This document shows, piece after piece, positions 26,369 to 35,908 of a DNA stretch of 64,000 nucleotides. Position numbers and translations under genes: made by a program. The stretch lies in contig CAJUDZ010000001.1 of assembly GCA_910584965.1 (NCBI GenBank), positions 124,001 through 188,000 on the forward strand, read 5' to 3'. The DNA comes from an uncultured Lachnospiraceae bacterium (GTDB lineage: Bacteria; Bacillota; Clostridia; Lachnospirales; Lachnospiraceae). Each line of letters starts with the position of its first letter. Positions within the stretch are counted from its first letter, which is position 1. The notes under the pieces were generated by a model. The model was not told where the DNA came from, did not search any database, and saw only the letters and a program-made list of their open reading frames with translations.

Positions 26369-27280
26369 TTGAAGAAAACAGAAACAGGGTGTATCAGGAA
26401 ATTTCTTTATAAAGAAAATACGGTGGGGTATGTTTTTGCGCTTCCCTTTATTTTCGGATTTGTCTGTTTTTCTCTGGTACCGATTCTTACATCATTTTAT
26501 TATGCGTTTACGGATTTTTCACTCGGTTCCAAAACGGCCGAGCTGGTAGGATTTAAGAATTATGTAAGGTTGTTTCAGGATGAAGTCTTTTTGAAATCTC
26601 TTGGGGTTACGGTGAAATATGTATTATTTTCCGTTCCGCTGAAACTCGCGTTTGCGTTATTCGTGGCCTTTCTGCTGACAAGAAAAAGCGGGCTGGTTAC
26701 GTTATACCGTTCTTTATATTACGTACCGTCCCTGGTAGGTGGGAGCGTGGCTGTTATTCTGGTCTGGAAACAGCTGTTTGCCAGAAAAGGGCTGATCAAT
26801 ACCATGTTTGCGGGAATCGGGATGCCGACAGTGAACTGGTTCGGAGACCAGACGCTTGCGATTGTTCCGTTGATTTTGATGAGCGTATGGCAGTTTGGTT
26901 CTTCGATGATCATTTTTGCGGCAGGATTGAAGGAAATACCGACTTCTTACTATGAAGCGGCCAAAATCGACGGAGCGAACGGCTTCCAGACTTTTTTCCG
27001 CATTACAATGCCCTGTCTGTCTCCGATTGTATTGTATAATCTCGTTATGCAGACAATTTCTGCGTTTATGGTATTTACACAGGTGGCTATTATGACAAGC
27101 GGAGGACCGAATAATTCCACGAATGTATATGCCTATAATGTATATAAGCAGGCTTTTACTTATAATGATATGGGATATGCCTGCGCGATGTCCTGGTTTA
27201 TGCTGGTGGTGATGAGTATTATTACGCTGATTATTTTTAAGACTTCCAAAATGTGGGTATTCAGCGAAGCCGGGGATTGA
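26369..27280 (+). CDS. Sugar ABC transporter permease 1
   Basis: This is a 303-residue MalF/UgpA-type permease with six transmembrane helices; YEAAKIDGANGFQTFFRITMP is the EAA loop that contacts the ATPase. AGGAGG (26356-26361) lies seven bases before TTG 26369 but only one base before the in-frame ATG 26363, so the TTG is the better start. It pairs with the next permease. Confidence 0.9.
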   Translation: MKKTETGCIRKFLYKENTVGYVFALPFIFGFVCFSLVPILTSFYYAFTDFSLGSKTAELVGFKNYVRLFQDEVFLKSLGVTVKYVLFSVPLKLAFALFVAFLLTRKSGLVTLYRSLYYVPSLVGGSVAVILVWKQLFARKGLINTMFAGIGMPTVNWFGDQTLAIVPLILMSVWQFGSSMIIFAAGLKEIPTSYYEAAKIDGANGFQTFFRITMPCLSPIVLYNLVMQTISAFMVFTQVAIMTSGGPNNSTNVYAYNVYKQAFTYNDMGYACAMSWFMLVVMSIITLIIFKTSKMWVFSEAGD

Positions 27281-27293
27281 GAGGAGGAGCGAC

Positions 27294-28136
27294 ATGAAGA
27301 TAAAAAAACGGGTTACAAAAACAGTATATCATTTATTCGTTGTCCTCTTCGGAATGCTGATGATTTATCCGGTGCTGTGGATGATAAGCGGTTCGTTTAA
27401 AGACAATGCGGAAATATTGAGAGGTTCTTTGGGGCTGTTTCCCGAAAACCTGAAACTGACGAATTATGCAACGGGCTGGTCAGGCTTCGGCGGCATTTCG
27501 TTTACCACTTTTTTTAAAAATTCCATCATTATAACGGCGATTGCGACACTGGGTACGGTAATCAGTTCGGCGCTGGTGGCCTATGCGCTTTCCAGAGTGC
27601 GTTTCCGGGGCAGGAAATTCTGGTTTACCTGTATGATCGCGACGATGCTGCTGCCGGGTCAGGTTATCATGATTCCTTCCTATTTAATATGGCACAGGCT
27701 TGGGCTTGTACCGGGGTATCTTCCGCTGATCATTCCCAACTTCTGCGGCCAGGCGTTTTTCATTTACCAGATGATGCAGTTTATGAGCGGAATACCGAGG
27801 GAGCTGGATGAGGCGGCAACGATTGACGGATGCAGTAAATACAGCATTTTTACACATATTATTATGCCGCTTTTAAAACCGTCCATAGTCACAACGGTCA
27901 TTATTCAGTTTTACTGGAAATGGGACGATTATATGGGGCCGCTGCTTTATCTGAGCAAGCCGCAGTCCTATACGGTCTCCCTTGCAATTAAAATGTTTGC
28001 GGATGCTTCATCCACGACAGATTACGGTGCCATGTTCGCGATGTCAACCTTATCTTTGATACCGGTGTTTTTGATTTTCCTGTTCTTTAACAGGTATCTT
28101 GTAGAGGGCATCGGAACGAGCGGGCTGAAAGGATAA
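27294..28136 (+). CDS. Sugar ABC transporter permease 2
   Basis: This is a 280-residue MalG/UgpE-type permease with six helices; the EAA loop reads LDEAATIDGCSKYSIFTHIIMP. GAGGAGG precedes the start, 13 bases after the first permease. The terminal GTSGLKG is typical of this subfamily. It completes the membrane part of the importer. Confidence 0.92.
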   Translation: MKIKKRVTKTVYHLFVVLFGMLMIYPVLWMISGSFKDNAEILRGSLGLFPENLKLTNYATGWSGFGGISFTTFFKNSIIITAIATLGTVISSALVAYALSRVRFRGRKFWFTCMIATMLLPGQVIMIPSYLIWHRLGLVPGYLPLIIPNFCGQAFFIYQMMQFMSGIPRELDEAATIDGCSKYSIFTHIIMPLLKPSIVTTVIIQFYWKWDDYMGPLLYLSKPQSYTVSLAIKMFADASSTTDYGAMFAMSTLSLIPVFLIFLFFNRYLVEGIGTSGLKG

Positions 28137-28162
28137 GCGGATTGATATGATGGAGGATAACA

Positions 28163-29809
28163 ATGATACGAAATCCTGTTTTAAGAGGCTTCTGCCCGGA
28201 TCCGAGCATTATATGCGCGGGCGGAGACTATTATATCGCAGTTTCAACATTTGAATGGTGGCCGGGAGTAAAACTTTTCCACTCCCGGGATTTGCAGCAC
28301 TGGGAACAGATTCCCTCTCCGTTAAGAAGGGAGAGCCAGCTGAATATGACAGGGAATCCGACTTCAGGAGGGGTATGGGCGCCCTGTTTAAGTTACGACG
28401 GACAGTTCTTTTATCTTGTATATACGGATGTAAAGACGAAAAAAGGACGTTACTATAATACCCACAATTATATGGTCTGGACGGACGATATTTATGGAGA
28501 ATGGTCAGAACCGGTATATCTTAACAGCATCGGTTTTGACCCGTCTCTTTTCCATGACCGCGACGGTAGAAAATATCTGGTGAATATGGTGAACGGATTC
28601 AAGGGAGTGCTGGTACAGGAACTGGTGAGATCAGAGGGCGGACAGGAAGAAAGCGGATGCGCATCACCCGGTCCGAAAACGCCCTGCTGGAAGCTTACCG
28701 GCGAGCGCCGGAAAGTGTATGACGGTTCCGGTATCGGCTGCACCGAAGGGCCGCATATGTACCATATCGGCGATTGGTATTATCTGATTACGGCGGAGGG
28801 CGGAACCGGTTATGGGCATTGCATAACGCTGGCAAGAGCGAAGAGCGTCTGGGGGCCTTTTGAAACGGCGCCGGAGAACCCCGTTCTGACGTCGGATCAG
28901 GAAGACCCGGAGGCTTTGCAAAAGTGCGGGCATGGAGACCTGGTGGAAACTCCGGAAGGGGAATGGTATCTGACTCATCTGTGTTCCAGGCCGCTGGCCG
29001 GCGGGAAATGGTGTACGCTGGGACGTGAGACGGGTATCCAGAAAGTATACTGGGATGAGGACGGCTGGCTTAAACTGAGCACGGGCGGACGTTTTGCAAA
29101 ACTTTTCGTTCCGGGACCGGGAGAAGAAAACAAAACGGAACCCATGATGGAAACATTGTCTTCGGAGGAGAGAAGCCCGGATATAAGGGATGAATTTGAT
29201 CAGCGGGAACTGGCGGTGTATTATTCATCTCCCAGAGTTTCCTATGAGAGTTTTGCCGATCTGAATGCCCGTCCGGGATTTTTAAGGCTGCGGGGACAGG
29301 AGTCCCTGAATTCTCTGCATCATGTTTCCCTGGTCGCCGTCAGGCAGCAGGAAGTATGCGCCAGAGCGCAGACCTGTGTGGAATTTGAACCGGATTATCC
29401 GGAACAGGCGGCAGGGCTGGTGTATATGTACGATGCCATGAATTTCTATATGCTTGTCAGGACCGTGGATGACAACGGGAAGGGCGCGGTCGCATTGTTA
29501 AAAAGCGATGCCGGCGTCATAACGGACGAAGTGGAGATGCTGCCTGCCCCGGAGGGCGGAAAGACGGAATTGCGGGCCCAGGTATCGGAAGACGGTTCCA
29601 CAGTCGGTTTTTCGTTCCGGCAGCCGGGAAGGCAATGGCAGCCGGTGAAGGACGGACTTTCCACCCGGATTGTAACGGATGAGCATTGCAGGGGATTCAC
29701 GGGAGCCCATTTTGGCATGTATGTCCATGATATGACAGGGATGTCATATCATGCGGATTTTTCATATTTTGAAATACAATATAGTAAAGGAGACGGACAG
29801 ATTGTATAA
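28163..29809 (+). CDS. Glycoside hydrolase family 43 (beta-xylosidase/arabinofuranosidase type)
   Basis: This 548-residue protein has a five-bladed beta-propeller (about 1-310) and a C-terminal beta-sandwich (about 335-548), the layout of GH43 subfamilies with beta-xylosidases. The three acidic residues are visible: FCPDPSI (Asp about 13, base), GFDPSLF (Asp about 121) and CTEGPH (Glu about 194, acid). There is no signal peptide, so it works on imported oligosaccharides, releasing xylose or arabinose. It lies 26 bases after the permease; the following gene overlaps its end. Confidence 0.9.
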   Translation: MIRNPVLRGFCPDPSIICAGGDYYIAVSTFEWWPGVKLFHSRDLQHWEQIPSPLRRESQLNMTGNPTSGGVWAPCLSYDGQFFYLVYTDVKTKKGRYYNTHNYMVWTDDIYGEWSEPVYLNSIGFDPSLFHDRDGRKYLVNMVNGFKGVLVQELVRSEGGQEESGCASPGPKTPCWKLTGERRKVYDGSGIGCTEGPHMYHIGDWYYLITAEGGTGYGHCITLARAKSVWGPFETAPENPVLTSDQEDPEALQKCGHGDLVETPEGEWYLTHLCSRPLAGGKWCTLGRETGIQKVYWDEDGWLKLSTGGRFAKLFVPGPGEENKTEPMMETLSSEERSPDIRDEFDQRELAVYYSSPRVSYESFADLNARPGFLRLRGQESLNSLHHVSLVAVRQQEVCARAQTCVEFEPDYPEQAAGLVYMYDAMNFYMLVRTVDDNGKGAVALLKSDAGVITDEVEMLPAPEGGKTELRAQVSEDGSTVGFSFRQPGRQWQPVKDGLSTRIVTDEHCRGFTGAHFGMYVHDMTGMSYHADFSYFEIQYSKGDGQIV

Positions 29810-31238
29810 TACAAGGGTAAGCTTTGAGACAAACGACGGGCTGCTTCAGAAGCTGATGGATACGGCGGAGAAAAAGTCTCTTGAAAACCTGAAAGATTTT
29901 GCGGGAAGAAAAGTGCTGATCGAAGGCGGCGGATATGAGAAAATCTGGCTGGAAACCCAGCCAATGGGCGGAGAAATGTACGCAAAGAGGGATCTGGAGG
30001 CCGGACTCAACAATAATCTGCTGTTTATGGAGTGCCAGAGAGAGGACGGCAGGATTCCGGGAAGCATTGCCATGATCGACGGCGTGCTGACGCCCCAGTT
30101 TAATAAATTCCAGGGCTTTTGTTTTCCGGCCCCGGCGATGAATATGTATTACCTTACGGGAAAAGAACCCGGCTATCTGGAACTGCTCTATGGTACATTG
30201 GAACGTTTTGACGCTTATCTGTGGCGGGTGCGGGATTCCGACGGGGACGGCTGTCTGGAAACATGGTGTAAGTATGATACCGGCGAAGATCATGCTGTGC
30301 GTTATGGGGACGCGCCGGACGCATGGACGGAGGAGACGCCGCCGGAAGGGTGTCAGGCAGTTCCGATGGCATCTGTGGATATCATGAGTTTTTCCTATGC
30401 TTCCAGAGAAACGATGGCTGAAATCTGCCGTGAATGGAAAGACGAAGAAAAAGAGCGCCGCTGGCGTCTGAAGGCGAAAGAAGTTCAGGATAAGATCAAA
30501 GAGTATCTCTGGAATGAAGAAAGAGGCGCCTGCTTTGACCGCGATAAGCATCATAAGGTAATGGATGTTCTGATACATAACAGTCTGCGGGCGATGTACT
30601 GGAACAGCCTGACGCCCTATATGGCAAAACGCTTTGTGGAGGAACATCTTCTGAATCCGGAAGAGTTCTGGACGCCGATGCCTCTTCCTTCCGTGGCGGT
30701 GAATGATCCGCTGTTTCGCAATGTGACGACGAATAACTGGAGCGGACAGGCAGAAGCGCTCACATATCAGAGGGCAATCCGGGCATTGGAGAATTACGGA
30801 TATGACTGGATGATTCCGCTGATTGGCAGGAAGCTTTTTGAAGCGATCGGGGAAGACTGCATTTTTGTTCAGCAGTATGACCCGTTTACCCAAAAACCTT
30901 CCTATGTCAGCCTGGAGGGTAAACAGGATGCCTATGGCCCGGCGATGCTGTCGGTTATGGAGTACACGGCCAGAATGTATGGCGTACACATGGAAAGAGA
31001 ATATTTGTTCTGGGGGACCGTGAGCGGCACGGAAAGCTCTTACTGCCAGGAATGGGGGGAACGCAGTTTCCTTATCAAAAACAATGGAAAACGCGCGGAA
31101 GCCTTTCTGGATGGAAAAAAGATTTTTGAGGCCGGAGCGGATTTGAAAATAGTTACTGATTTTAACGGAAATATCATCAGGGTGGATGCACTCGCACGGG
31201 ATGCGGACAGAAAGAATGTTAAGGAAGGCATCTTTTGA
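29802..31238 (+). CDS. Six-hairpin glycosidase (trehalase/GH63-like fold)
   Basis: I place the start at TTG 29802, nine bases after AAAGGAG (29786-29792) and overlapping the GH43 stop; an ATG at 29751 has no ribosome site and lies in GH43 coding sequence. The 478-residue protein is all-helical with SDGDGCLETWCKYDTGED, TPYMAKRFVEEHLLNPEEFW, LPSVAVNDPLF and NNWSGQAEALTYQRAIRAL, a pattern of (alpha/alpha)6 glycosidases related to GH37, GH63 and mannosylglycerate hydrolases. I cannot name the substrate. Context suggests it removes a terminal sugar from the oligosaccharide handled by GH43 and GH4. Confidence 0.75.
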   Translation: MYNTRVSFETNDGLLQKLMDTAEKKSLENLKDFAGRKVLIEGGGYEKIWLETQPMGGEMYAKRDLEAGLNNNLLFMECQREDGRIPGSIAMIDGVLTPQFNKFQGFCFPAPAMNMYYLTGKEPGYLELLYGTLERFDAYLWRVRDSDGDGCLETWCKYDTGEDHAVRYGDAPDAWTEETPPEGCQAVPMASVDIMSFSYASRETMAEICREWKDEEKERRWRLKAKEVQDKIKEYLWNEERGACFDRDKHHKVMDVLIHNSLRAMYWNSLTPYMAKRFVEEHLLNPEEFWTPMPLPSVAVNDPLFRNVTTNNWSGQAEALTYQRAIRALENYGYDWMIPLIGRKLFEAIGEDCIFVQQYDPFTQKPSYVSLEGKQDAYGPAMLSVMEYTARMYGVHMEREYLFWGTVSGTESSYCQEWGERSFLIKNNGKRAEAFLDGKKIFEAGADLKIVTDFNGNIIRVDALARDADRKNVKEGIF

Positions 31239-31278
31239 CCGGCATGAATGCCGGCGGAACGGGAGGACAGGAGTCGGA

Positions 31279-32652
31279 ATGAAATACTTAAATGATAAAG
31301 CAGAGGATATTCAGATCGCCTATATCGGCGGAGGTTCCAGGGGCTGGGCATGGACTTTTATGACAGACCTTGCGATGGAAGGAGCGATATCCGGGACAAT
31401 ACGTCTGTATGATATCGACAGGGAAGCGGCAAAAGCCAATGAAATGATCGGCAACAGACTGAGGCAGAGAGCGGATGCGGCGGGTAAATGGGATTACCGG
31501 GTGGCCGAAACGCTGGAAGAGGCATTGACGGGAGCGGATTTTGTCGTTATTTCTATTCTGCCCAAGACTTTTGATGAAATGGAAATCGACGTGCATATGC
31601 CGGAGCGGCTTGGGATTTACCAGTCCGTAGGAGATACTGCAGGTCCGGGAGGAATTATACGTTCCATGCGCACAATTCCCATGTTTGTCGAATTTGCGGA
31701 AGCGGTCAGAAAATACTGCGCGGATGCGTGGGTCATTAACTACACCAATCCCATGTCCGTATGTGTCAGGACTTTGTATCATGTCTTCCCGCAGATTAAG
31801 GCTTTCGGATGCTGCCATGAAGTCTTCGGAACGCAGAAGGTTCTGGCGGGAATTGCTGAAAGAGAGCTGGGCATAGAAGGAATCAAAAGGGAAGATATAC
31901 ATGTTAATGTGTTGGGAATCAATCATTTTACCTGGTTTGATTATGCCAGCTATAAGGGGATTGATCTTTTCCCGGTATATAAAAACTACATCGACAGTCA
32001 TTTCGAAGAAGGATACGAAGAAAATGACCATAACTGGGCCAACTCCACTTTTGAATGCGCCCACAGGGTTAAAATGGATCTGTTCAGACGCTACGGACTC
32101 ATTGCCGCGGCGGGAGACCGCCATCTGGCCGAATTTATGCCGGGTGACGAATATCTGAAGGATCCTGAAACGGTAAAAAGCTGGAAGTTCGGACTGACGA
32201 CAGTGGCCTGGAGAAAGAATCAGCTCAGGGAGAGACTGGAACAATCCCGCAGACTGGCAGCAGGAGAAGAGGAAATAGGGCTGCAGCCTACCGGAGAGGA
32301 AGGAATCCTTCTGATTAAGGCACTGTGCGGATTGACCAGAGTAGTCAGCAATGTAAATATTCCGAATGCAGGCTGTCAGATCAGGAATCTTCCGGAGACA
32401 GCCGTGGTGGAAACGAATGCGGTATTTGAACGGAATGCCATAAGGCCGTTGATAGCCGGCAGCCTGCCGGAAGAGATTCTGCGGCTGACCATGCCGCATG
32501 TAGAAAATCATGAGCGCGTGCTGAAAGCTGCGCTGACGACGGACAGGGAACTGGTGGCGGAAGCGTTTGCCAATGATCCCCTCGTGAAAGGGCGGGCGTC
32601 GGAAGCGGATATCCGGAAGCTGGCGGAAGATATGCTGGCGGCGGCTCTGTAA
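31279..32652 (+). CDS. Glycoside hydrolase family 4 (NAD/Mn-dependent)
   Basis: This 457-residue protein has a Rossmann start IAYIGGGSRGWAWTF, NYTNPMSV (about 155), FGCCHEVFG (Cys/His metal ligands, about 176-180) and LGINHFTW, the GH4 signature set. GH4 enzymes cleave alpha- or beta-glycosides by an NAD-dependent oxidation-elimination route and need Mn2+. The subgroup with CCHE includes alpha-galactosidase and alpha-glucuronidase/galacturonase types; in this pectin/xylan-like locus an alpha-galacturonidase or glucuronidase is a reasonable guess. CAGGAG precedes ATG 31279. It ends 24 bases from the convergent AraC gene. Confidence 0.88.
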   Translation: MKYLNDKAEDIQIAYIGGGSRGWAWTFMTDLAMEGAISGTIRLYDIDREAAKANEMIGNRLRQRADAAGKWDYRVAETLEEALTGADFVVISILPKTFDEMEIDVHMPERLGIYQSVGDTAGPGGIIRSMRTIPMFVEFAEAVRKYCADAWVINYTNPMSVCVRTLYHVFPQIKAFGCCHEVFGTQKVLAGIAERELGIEGIKREDIHVNVLGINHFTWFDYASYKGIDLFPVYKNYIDSHFEEGYEENDHNWANSTFECAHRVKMDLFRRYGLIAAAGDRHLAEFMPGDEYLKDPETVKSWKFGLTTVAWRKNQLRERLEQSRRLAAGEEEIGLQPTGEEGILLIKALCGLTRVVSNVNIPNAGCQIRNLPETAVVETNAVFERNAIRPLIAGSLPEEILRLTMPHVENHERVLKAALTTDRELVAEAFANDPLVKGRASEADIRKLAEDMLAAAL

Positions 32653-32661
32653 TGCTTTCGG

Positions 32662-32697
32662 AAGGAATACCGGCGTTTATATACGGCGGTATTCCTT
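32662..32697. terminator. Bidirectional hairpin at the GH4/AraC convergence
   Basis: AAGGAATACCG (32662-32672) pairs perfectly with CGGTATTCCTT (32687-32697). The right part encodes the last residues of the AraC gene. There is no long T-run, so termination efficiency is uncertain. Confidence 0.5.
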
Positions 32698-33561
32698 TGG
32701 CGACAGGCCGGTATGTTTTCGGAACAGCCTGCAAAAATAGCCGGTGTTCTCATAGCCCACGCTTTTTGCGATGTGGGAAATTTTATCGGAGGTTTCCCGC
32801 AGCATTTTACAGGCGAGTCCCATCCGGTATTTAATCAGATAGTCAACAGGGGCCATCCCGATATGCGCGTTAAAATATCGGATGGCCGTATTTTTGCTGA
32901 TATTTATGGCAGAGGCGATATCCGCAAGGCTGATCGAATCCATATAATGCGTCTGGATGTACTGAATCATGACCATGACGCTGTTGTATGAAAAATTCCG
33001 ATCGGTTCCGTGCCGTGCTTCTTCCGGGGCCGCGGATATTTGTCCTGTCAGAATCAGCCATGCTTCCGAAAGAAGGTTCCGGACCTGTAATTCGTGAAAG
33101 GTTTGGGAGGACAGATGGCTGAACAGCGATTCGAGCAGTTGAAGTATCCGACGCTGCCATTCGCAGTCTTTTTGCAGAACAAGATATTCCAGCGTTGATT
33201 TTTCGACCGGAGCAACGTATTTCTGATAAATGTCGGTTTCAGGAGACGCAATAAACTCGGGTGCGAATACGATATTCGGCATGATACCGTAGTTTTCGGC
33301 CGTAAACTGGTGGAGGATTCCGCTGTTGATGAAAACGGCTTCTCCGGCATGTAAAGTGAGCGTATGACGGCCGATGTGAAAGATAACGGTTCCTTCGGAA
33401 ACAAGTACAATCTCAAATTCATTGTGCCAGTGCCAGCTCACCTGGCTGTTATAAAAATCCCTCGTATCGTCCAGATAATATTGCAGCGGAAAACCGGGAG
33501 AACCGTGCTGCTTTGTCTCTCTCAGATCGTCTGTCGTTAAGATTCTTTGCATTTTACTCAC
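32677..33561 (-). CDS. AraC family regulator next to GH4/MFS genes
   Basis: This 294-residue protein (GTG at 33561 just after AAAGGACTG; ATG at 33552 is an alternative) has a cupin domain (WHWHNEFEIVLVSEGTV, LHAGEAVFINSGILH) and two HTH motifs (LADIASAINISKNTAIRYF; ISHIAKSVGYENTGYFCRLF), ending TGLSPKEYRRI. It is divergent from the MFS and DUF1349 pair, which it probably controls. A 16-bp perfect palindrome lies about 46 bases before its start. Confidence 0.9.
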   Translation of the reverse strand: MSKMQRILTTDDLRETKQHGSPGFPLQYYLDDTRDFYNSQVSWHWHNEFEIVLVSEGTVIFHIGRHTLTLHAGEAVFINSGILHQFTAENYGIMPNIVFAPEFIASPETDIYQKYVAPVEKSTLEYLVLQKDCEWQRRILQLLESLFSHLSSQTFHELQVRNLLSEAWLILTGQISAAPEEARHGTDRNFSYNSVMVMIQYIQTHYMDSISLADIASAINISKNTAIRYFNAHIGMAPVDYLIKYRMGLACKMLRETSDKISHIAKSVGYENTGYFCRLFRKHTGLSPKEYRRI

Positions 33562-33606
33562 CAGTCCTTTCTCTCAATCCGCAAACATTTATGTATGACA
33601 TATATT

Positions 33607-33647
33607 GCGCATGAATAAATTTGCGTGTGAAAAATTTATTCATGCGC
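33607..33647. promoter_or_regulatory. Long palindrome between AraC and MFS genes
   Basis: GCGCATGAATAAATTT (33607-33622) and its exact reverse complement (33632-33647) are separated by nine bases. The position in the divergent intergenic region suggests an operator or a transcript hairpin of the AraC gene. Confidence 0.6.
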
Positions 33648-33786
33648 CGCCCTCATTCCGCGTACCGGGCACATGATGATTGAGGACAACGCCGAAAATC
33701 GCTTAAATGTCAGGGCCTATGGCATGTGTCTCTTTGTCCGCTGATGCTGTGGTGAGATTATACCATAAATATGTGAAAAAATCCAA

Positions 33787-33814
33787 TTGTATGCCTCGTG
33801 AATGATGATATAAT
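33787..33814 (+). promoter_or_regulatory. Promoter of the MFS/DUF1349 operon
   Basis: TTGTAT (33787-33792), 16 bases, TATAAT (33809-33814) preceded by TGA, an extended -10. Confidence 0.6.
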
Positions 33815-33911
33815 GGCATGGAAGCTGCGGTTTGAGAGAGCAGAGCTTTCCGGTGTGGGTGCCCCATGCCGGAAAAAAGAAAAACAAAGATGAAAAAGGA
33901 GTATTCCGAAA

Positions 33912-35120
33912 ATGAATCAACAATATCAGAAAACCATTTATGCCTGTTTCGTCGGATATGTCGTACAGGCGATTATCAACAATTTTGTTCCGTTATTGTT
34001 TCTGACCTTTGAGAGTACATACCACATTCCGCTTGGGCAGATCACGATGCTGATCACTATTAATTTCGGCATCCAGCTTCTGGTGGACCTGTTGTCGGCA
34101 GGATTTGTGGATAAAATCGGTTACAGGATTTCGATTATGCTTGCCCATGTTTTTGCTGCGGCCGGACTGCTCGGACTTGCCGTGCTGCCGGAATTGCTGC
34201 CAAGCGCCTATGCGGGACTTCTGATTTCGGTTACGATCTATGCGCTCGGAGGCGGACTGTTGGAAGTGCTGGTCAGCCCGATTGTGGAAAGCTGTCCGAC
34301 GGATAATAAAGAAAAGGCGATGAGCCTGCTTCATTCCTTCTACTGTTGGGGACATGTGGGGGTCGTGCTTCTTTCCACCTTATTTTTTCAGGTGTTCGGA
34401 ATTGAAAACTGGAAAATACTGACATGTATCTGGATTCTTGTACCCGCCGCTAATGCCTTTGCATTTGCAAAAGCGCCGATTGCTTCGCTTGTCGAGGAAG
34501 GGGAATCCGGTATGACGATGCTCGATCTGTGTAAAAGCAAGATTTTCTGGCTGCTCATGCTGATGATGATGTGTGCCGGGGCGAGCGAACAGGCTGTAAG
34601 CCAGTGGGCTTCGACTTTTGCGGAAAGAGGGCTTGGCGTAAGCAAGACGCTGGGAGATCTTGCGGGTCCCATGACGTTTGCGGTTCTGATGGGCAGCGCA
34701 CGGGCCTTTTACGGAAAATTCGGAGACAGAATTGAGCTGGATAAATTTATGATCGGAAGCGCTTTTCTTTGTATTTTGTCCTACCTGTGCATTTCGCTGT
34801 CGCCGTCTCCGGTCTGGTCGCTGATCGGCTGCGGAATCTGCGGACTGTCGGTAGGAATCATGTGGCCGGGAAGCTTCAGCAAGGCGTCCGCCTCTATCAG
34901 AAACGGCGGAACCGCCCTGTTCGCGCTGCTGGCACTGGCGGGAGATGTAGGCTGTTCCGGCGGTCCGACGCTGGTCGGCTATATTTCCAGCATGGCGTCG
35001 GATGATCTGAAAAAAGGGATTCTGGCAGCGGTTATTTTTCCGGTTCTGCTGGTATCCGGAATTTTGATACTGAAAATGATTTTGCCGGGAAAACCGGAAG
35101 CAAATAAAGGAGGTAAATGA
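33912..35120 (+). CDS. MFS transporter (sugar permease-like)
   Basis: This 402-residue protein has twelve predicted transmembrane helices and the general pattern of fucose-permease-like MFS proteins of Firmicutes (ADKIGYRIS-type loop: VDKIGYRISIMLAH; YGKFGDRIELDKFM in the second half). AAAGGAG lies ten bases before the ATG. It likely imports a sugar or oligosaccharide related to the glycosidases on the other side of the AraC gene. The next gene begins three bases after its stop. Confidence 0.82.
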   Translation: MNQQYQKTIYACFVGYVVQAIINNFVPLLFLTFESTYHIPLGQITMLITINFGIQLLVDLLSAGFVDKIGYRISIMLAHVFAAAGLLGLAVLPELLPSAYAGLLISVTIYALGGGLLEVLVSPIVESCPTDNKEKAMSLLHSFYCWGHVGVVLLSTLFFQVFGIENWKILTCIWILVPAANAFAFAKAPIASLVEEGESGMTMLDLCKSKIFWLLMLMMMCAGASEQAVSQWASTFAERGLGVSKTLGDLAGPMTFAVLMGSARAFYGKFGDRIELDKFMIGSAFLCILSYLCISLSPSPVWSLIGCGICGLSVGIMWPGSFSKASASIRNGGTALFALLALAGDVGCSGGPTLVGYISSMASDDLKKGILAAVIFPVLLVSGILILKMILPGKPEANKGGK

Positions 35121-35123
35121 GCA

Positions 35124-35738
35124 ATGAAGAAAGAAATGGATTTTTTACAAATGAACCCGGAATGGATCCGCAGGCCCGAAAAGGTGGAAACAGGCGACGG
35201 GAAAATCGTGATCGTGACGGAGAAGGGCACTGATCTCTGGCAGAGGACTTATTATGGTTTTCAAAACGACAATGCGCCTGTGCTGCAGGCCAGGACTTCC
35301 GAGAAGTATTTTTCCTTTGTCGTGAAGACACAGTTTGAGAGCTCGCAGCGTTTCGATCAATGCGGTGTGGCGATGTATTTAAACAGCGATAACTGGTTTA
35401 AGGCTTCCATCGAATACGAAAATGAAGAGATACAGCGTCTGGGAAGCGTTGTCACCAATCATGGCTATTCGGACTGGGCGACGACAGATATTTCCTCGGA
35501 TATCAAAGAAATGTGGTATCGCTTCAGCCGCAGGGAAAGCGATTACTGTATCGAATGCAGTACGGACGGGGAGCATTTCAGGCAGATGAGGATTTTTCAT
35601 ATGTGGGAAGGGGCCGACGAAATTACGTTTGGAATCTATGCGTGCAGTCCGACGACCGGTTCTTACAGAGCGGTATTTACGGAAATGAAATTCATGGACT
35701 GTAAGTGGGAAGCTGACGGTGCGTGGAAGGAAGCATGA
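35124..35738 (+). CDS. DUF1349 (concanavalin-like) protein
   Basis: This 204-residue beta-sandwich protein has WIRRPEKVETGDGKIVIVTEKGTDLWQRTYYGF (given only as the region of residues 13-45) and FDQCGVAMYLNSDNWFKA, the DUF1349 pattern also found as the C-terminal domain of GH43 enzymes. It has no signal peptide and no visible catalytic set. AAAGGAGG sits over the MFS stop codon, so the two are translationally linked. A carbohydrate-binding or chaperone-like role is inferred. Confidence 0.8.
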   Translation: MKKEMDFLQMNPEWIRRPEKVETGDGKIVIVTEKGTDLWQRTYYGFQNDNAPVLQARTSEKYFSFVVKTQFESSQRFDQCGVAMYLNSDNWFKASIEYENEEIQRLGSVVTNHGYSDWATTDISSDIKEMWYRFSRRESDYCIECSTDGEHFRQMRIFHMWEGADEITFGIYACSPTTGSYRAVFTEMKFMDCKWEADGAWKEA

Positions 35739-35844
35739 GGCGTATGAAAGGCCGGAATGATCATACGCATTGAAAAGGGCGGGCCGGCGAAAGAAGATAA
35801 CTGTCAAAAAGGATTCATTGGAAGATGTGTACCGGAGATTATGC

Positions 35845-35873
35845 TTGCAGAGCGCGAAAATCTAAGTCATAAT
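35845..35873 (+). promoter_or_regulatory. Candidate promoter for the membrane-protein gene at 35909
   Basis: TTGCAG (35845-35850), 17 bases, CATAAT (35868-35873). Confidence 0.4.
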
Positions 35874-35908
35874 ATATTATTAAGAGAAATGCAGGAGGTA
35901 TGCGTTGG

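Noticed and set aside
29697..32511. Long minus-strand reading frames opposite the six-hairpin and GH4 genes
   Set aside because: They are antisense to genes with clear family motifs, have no ribosome sites and give no recognisable domains.
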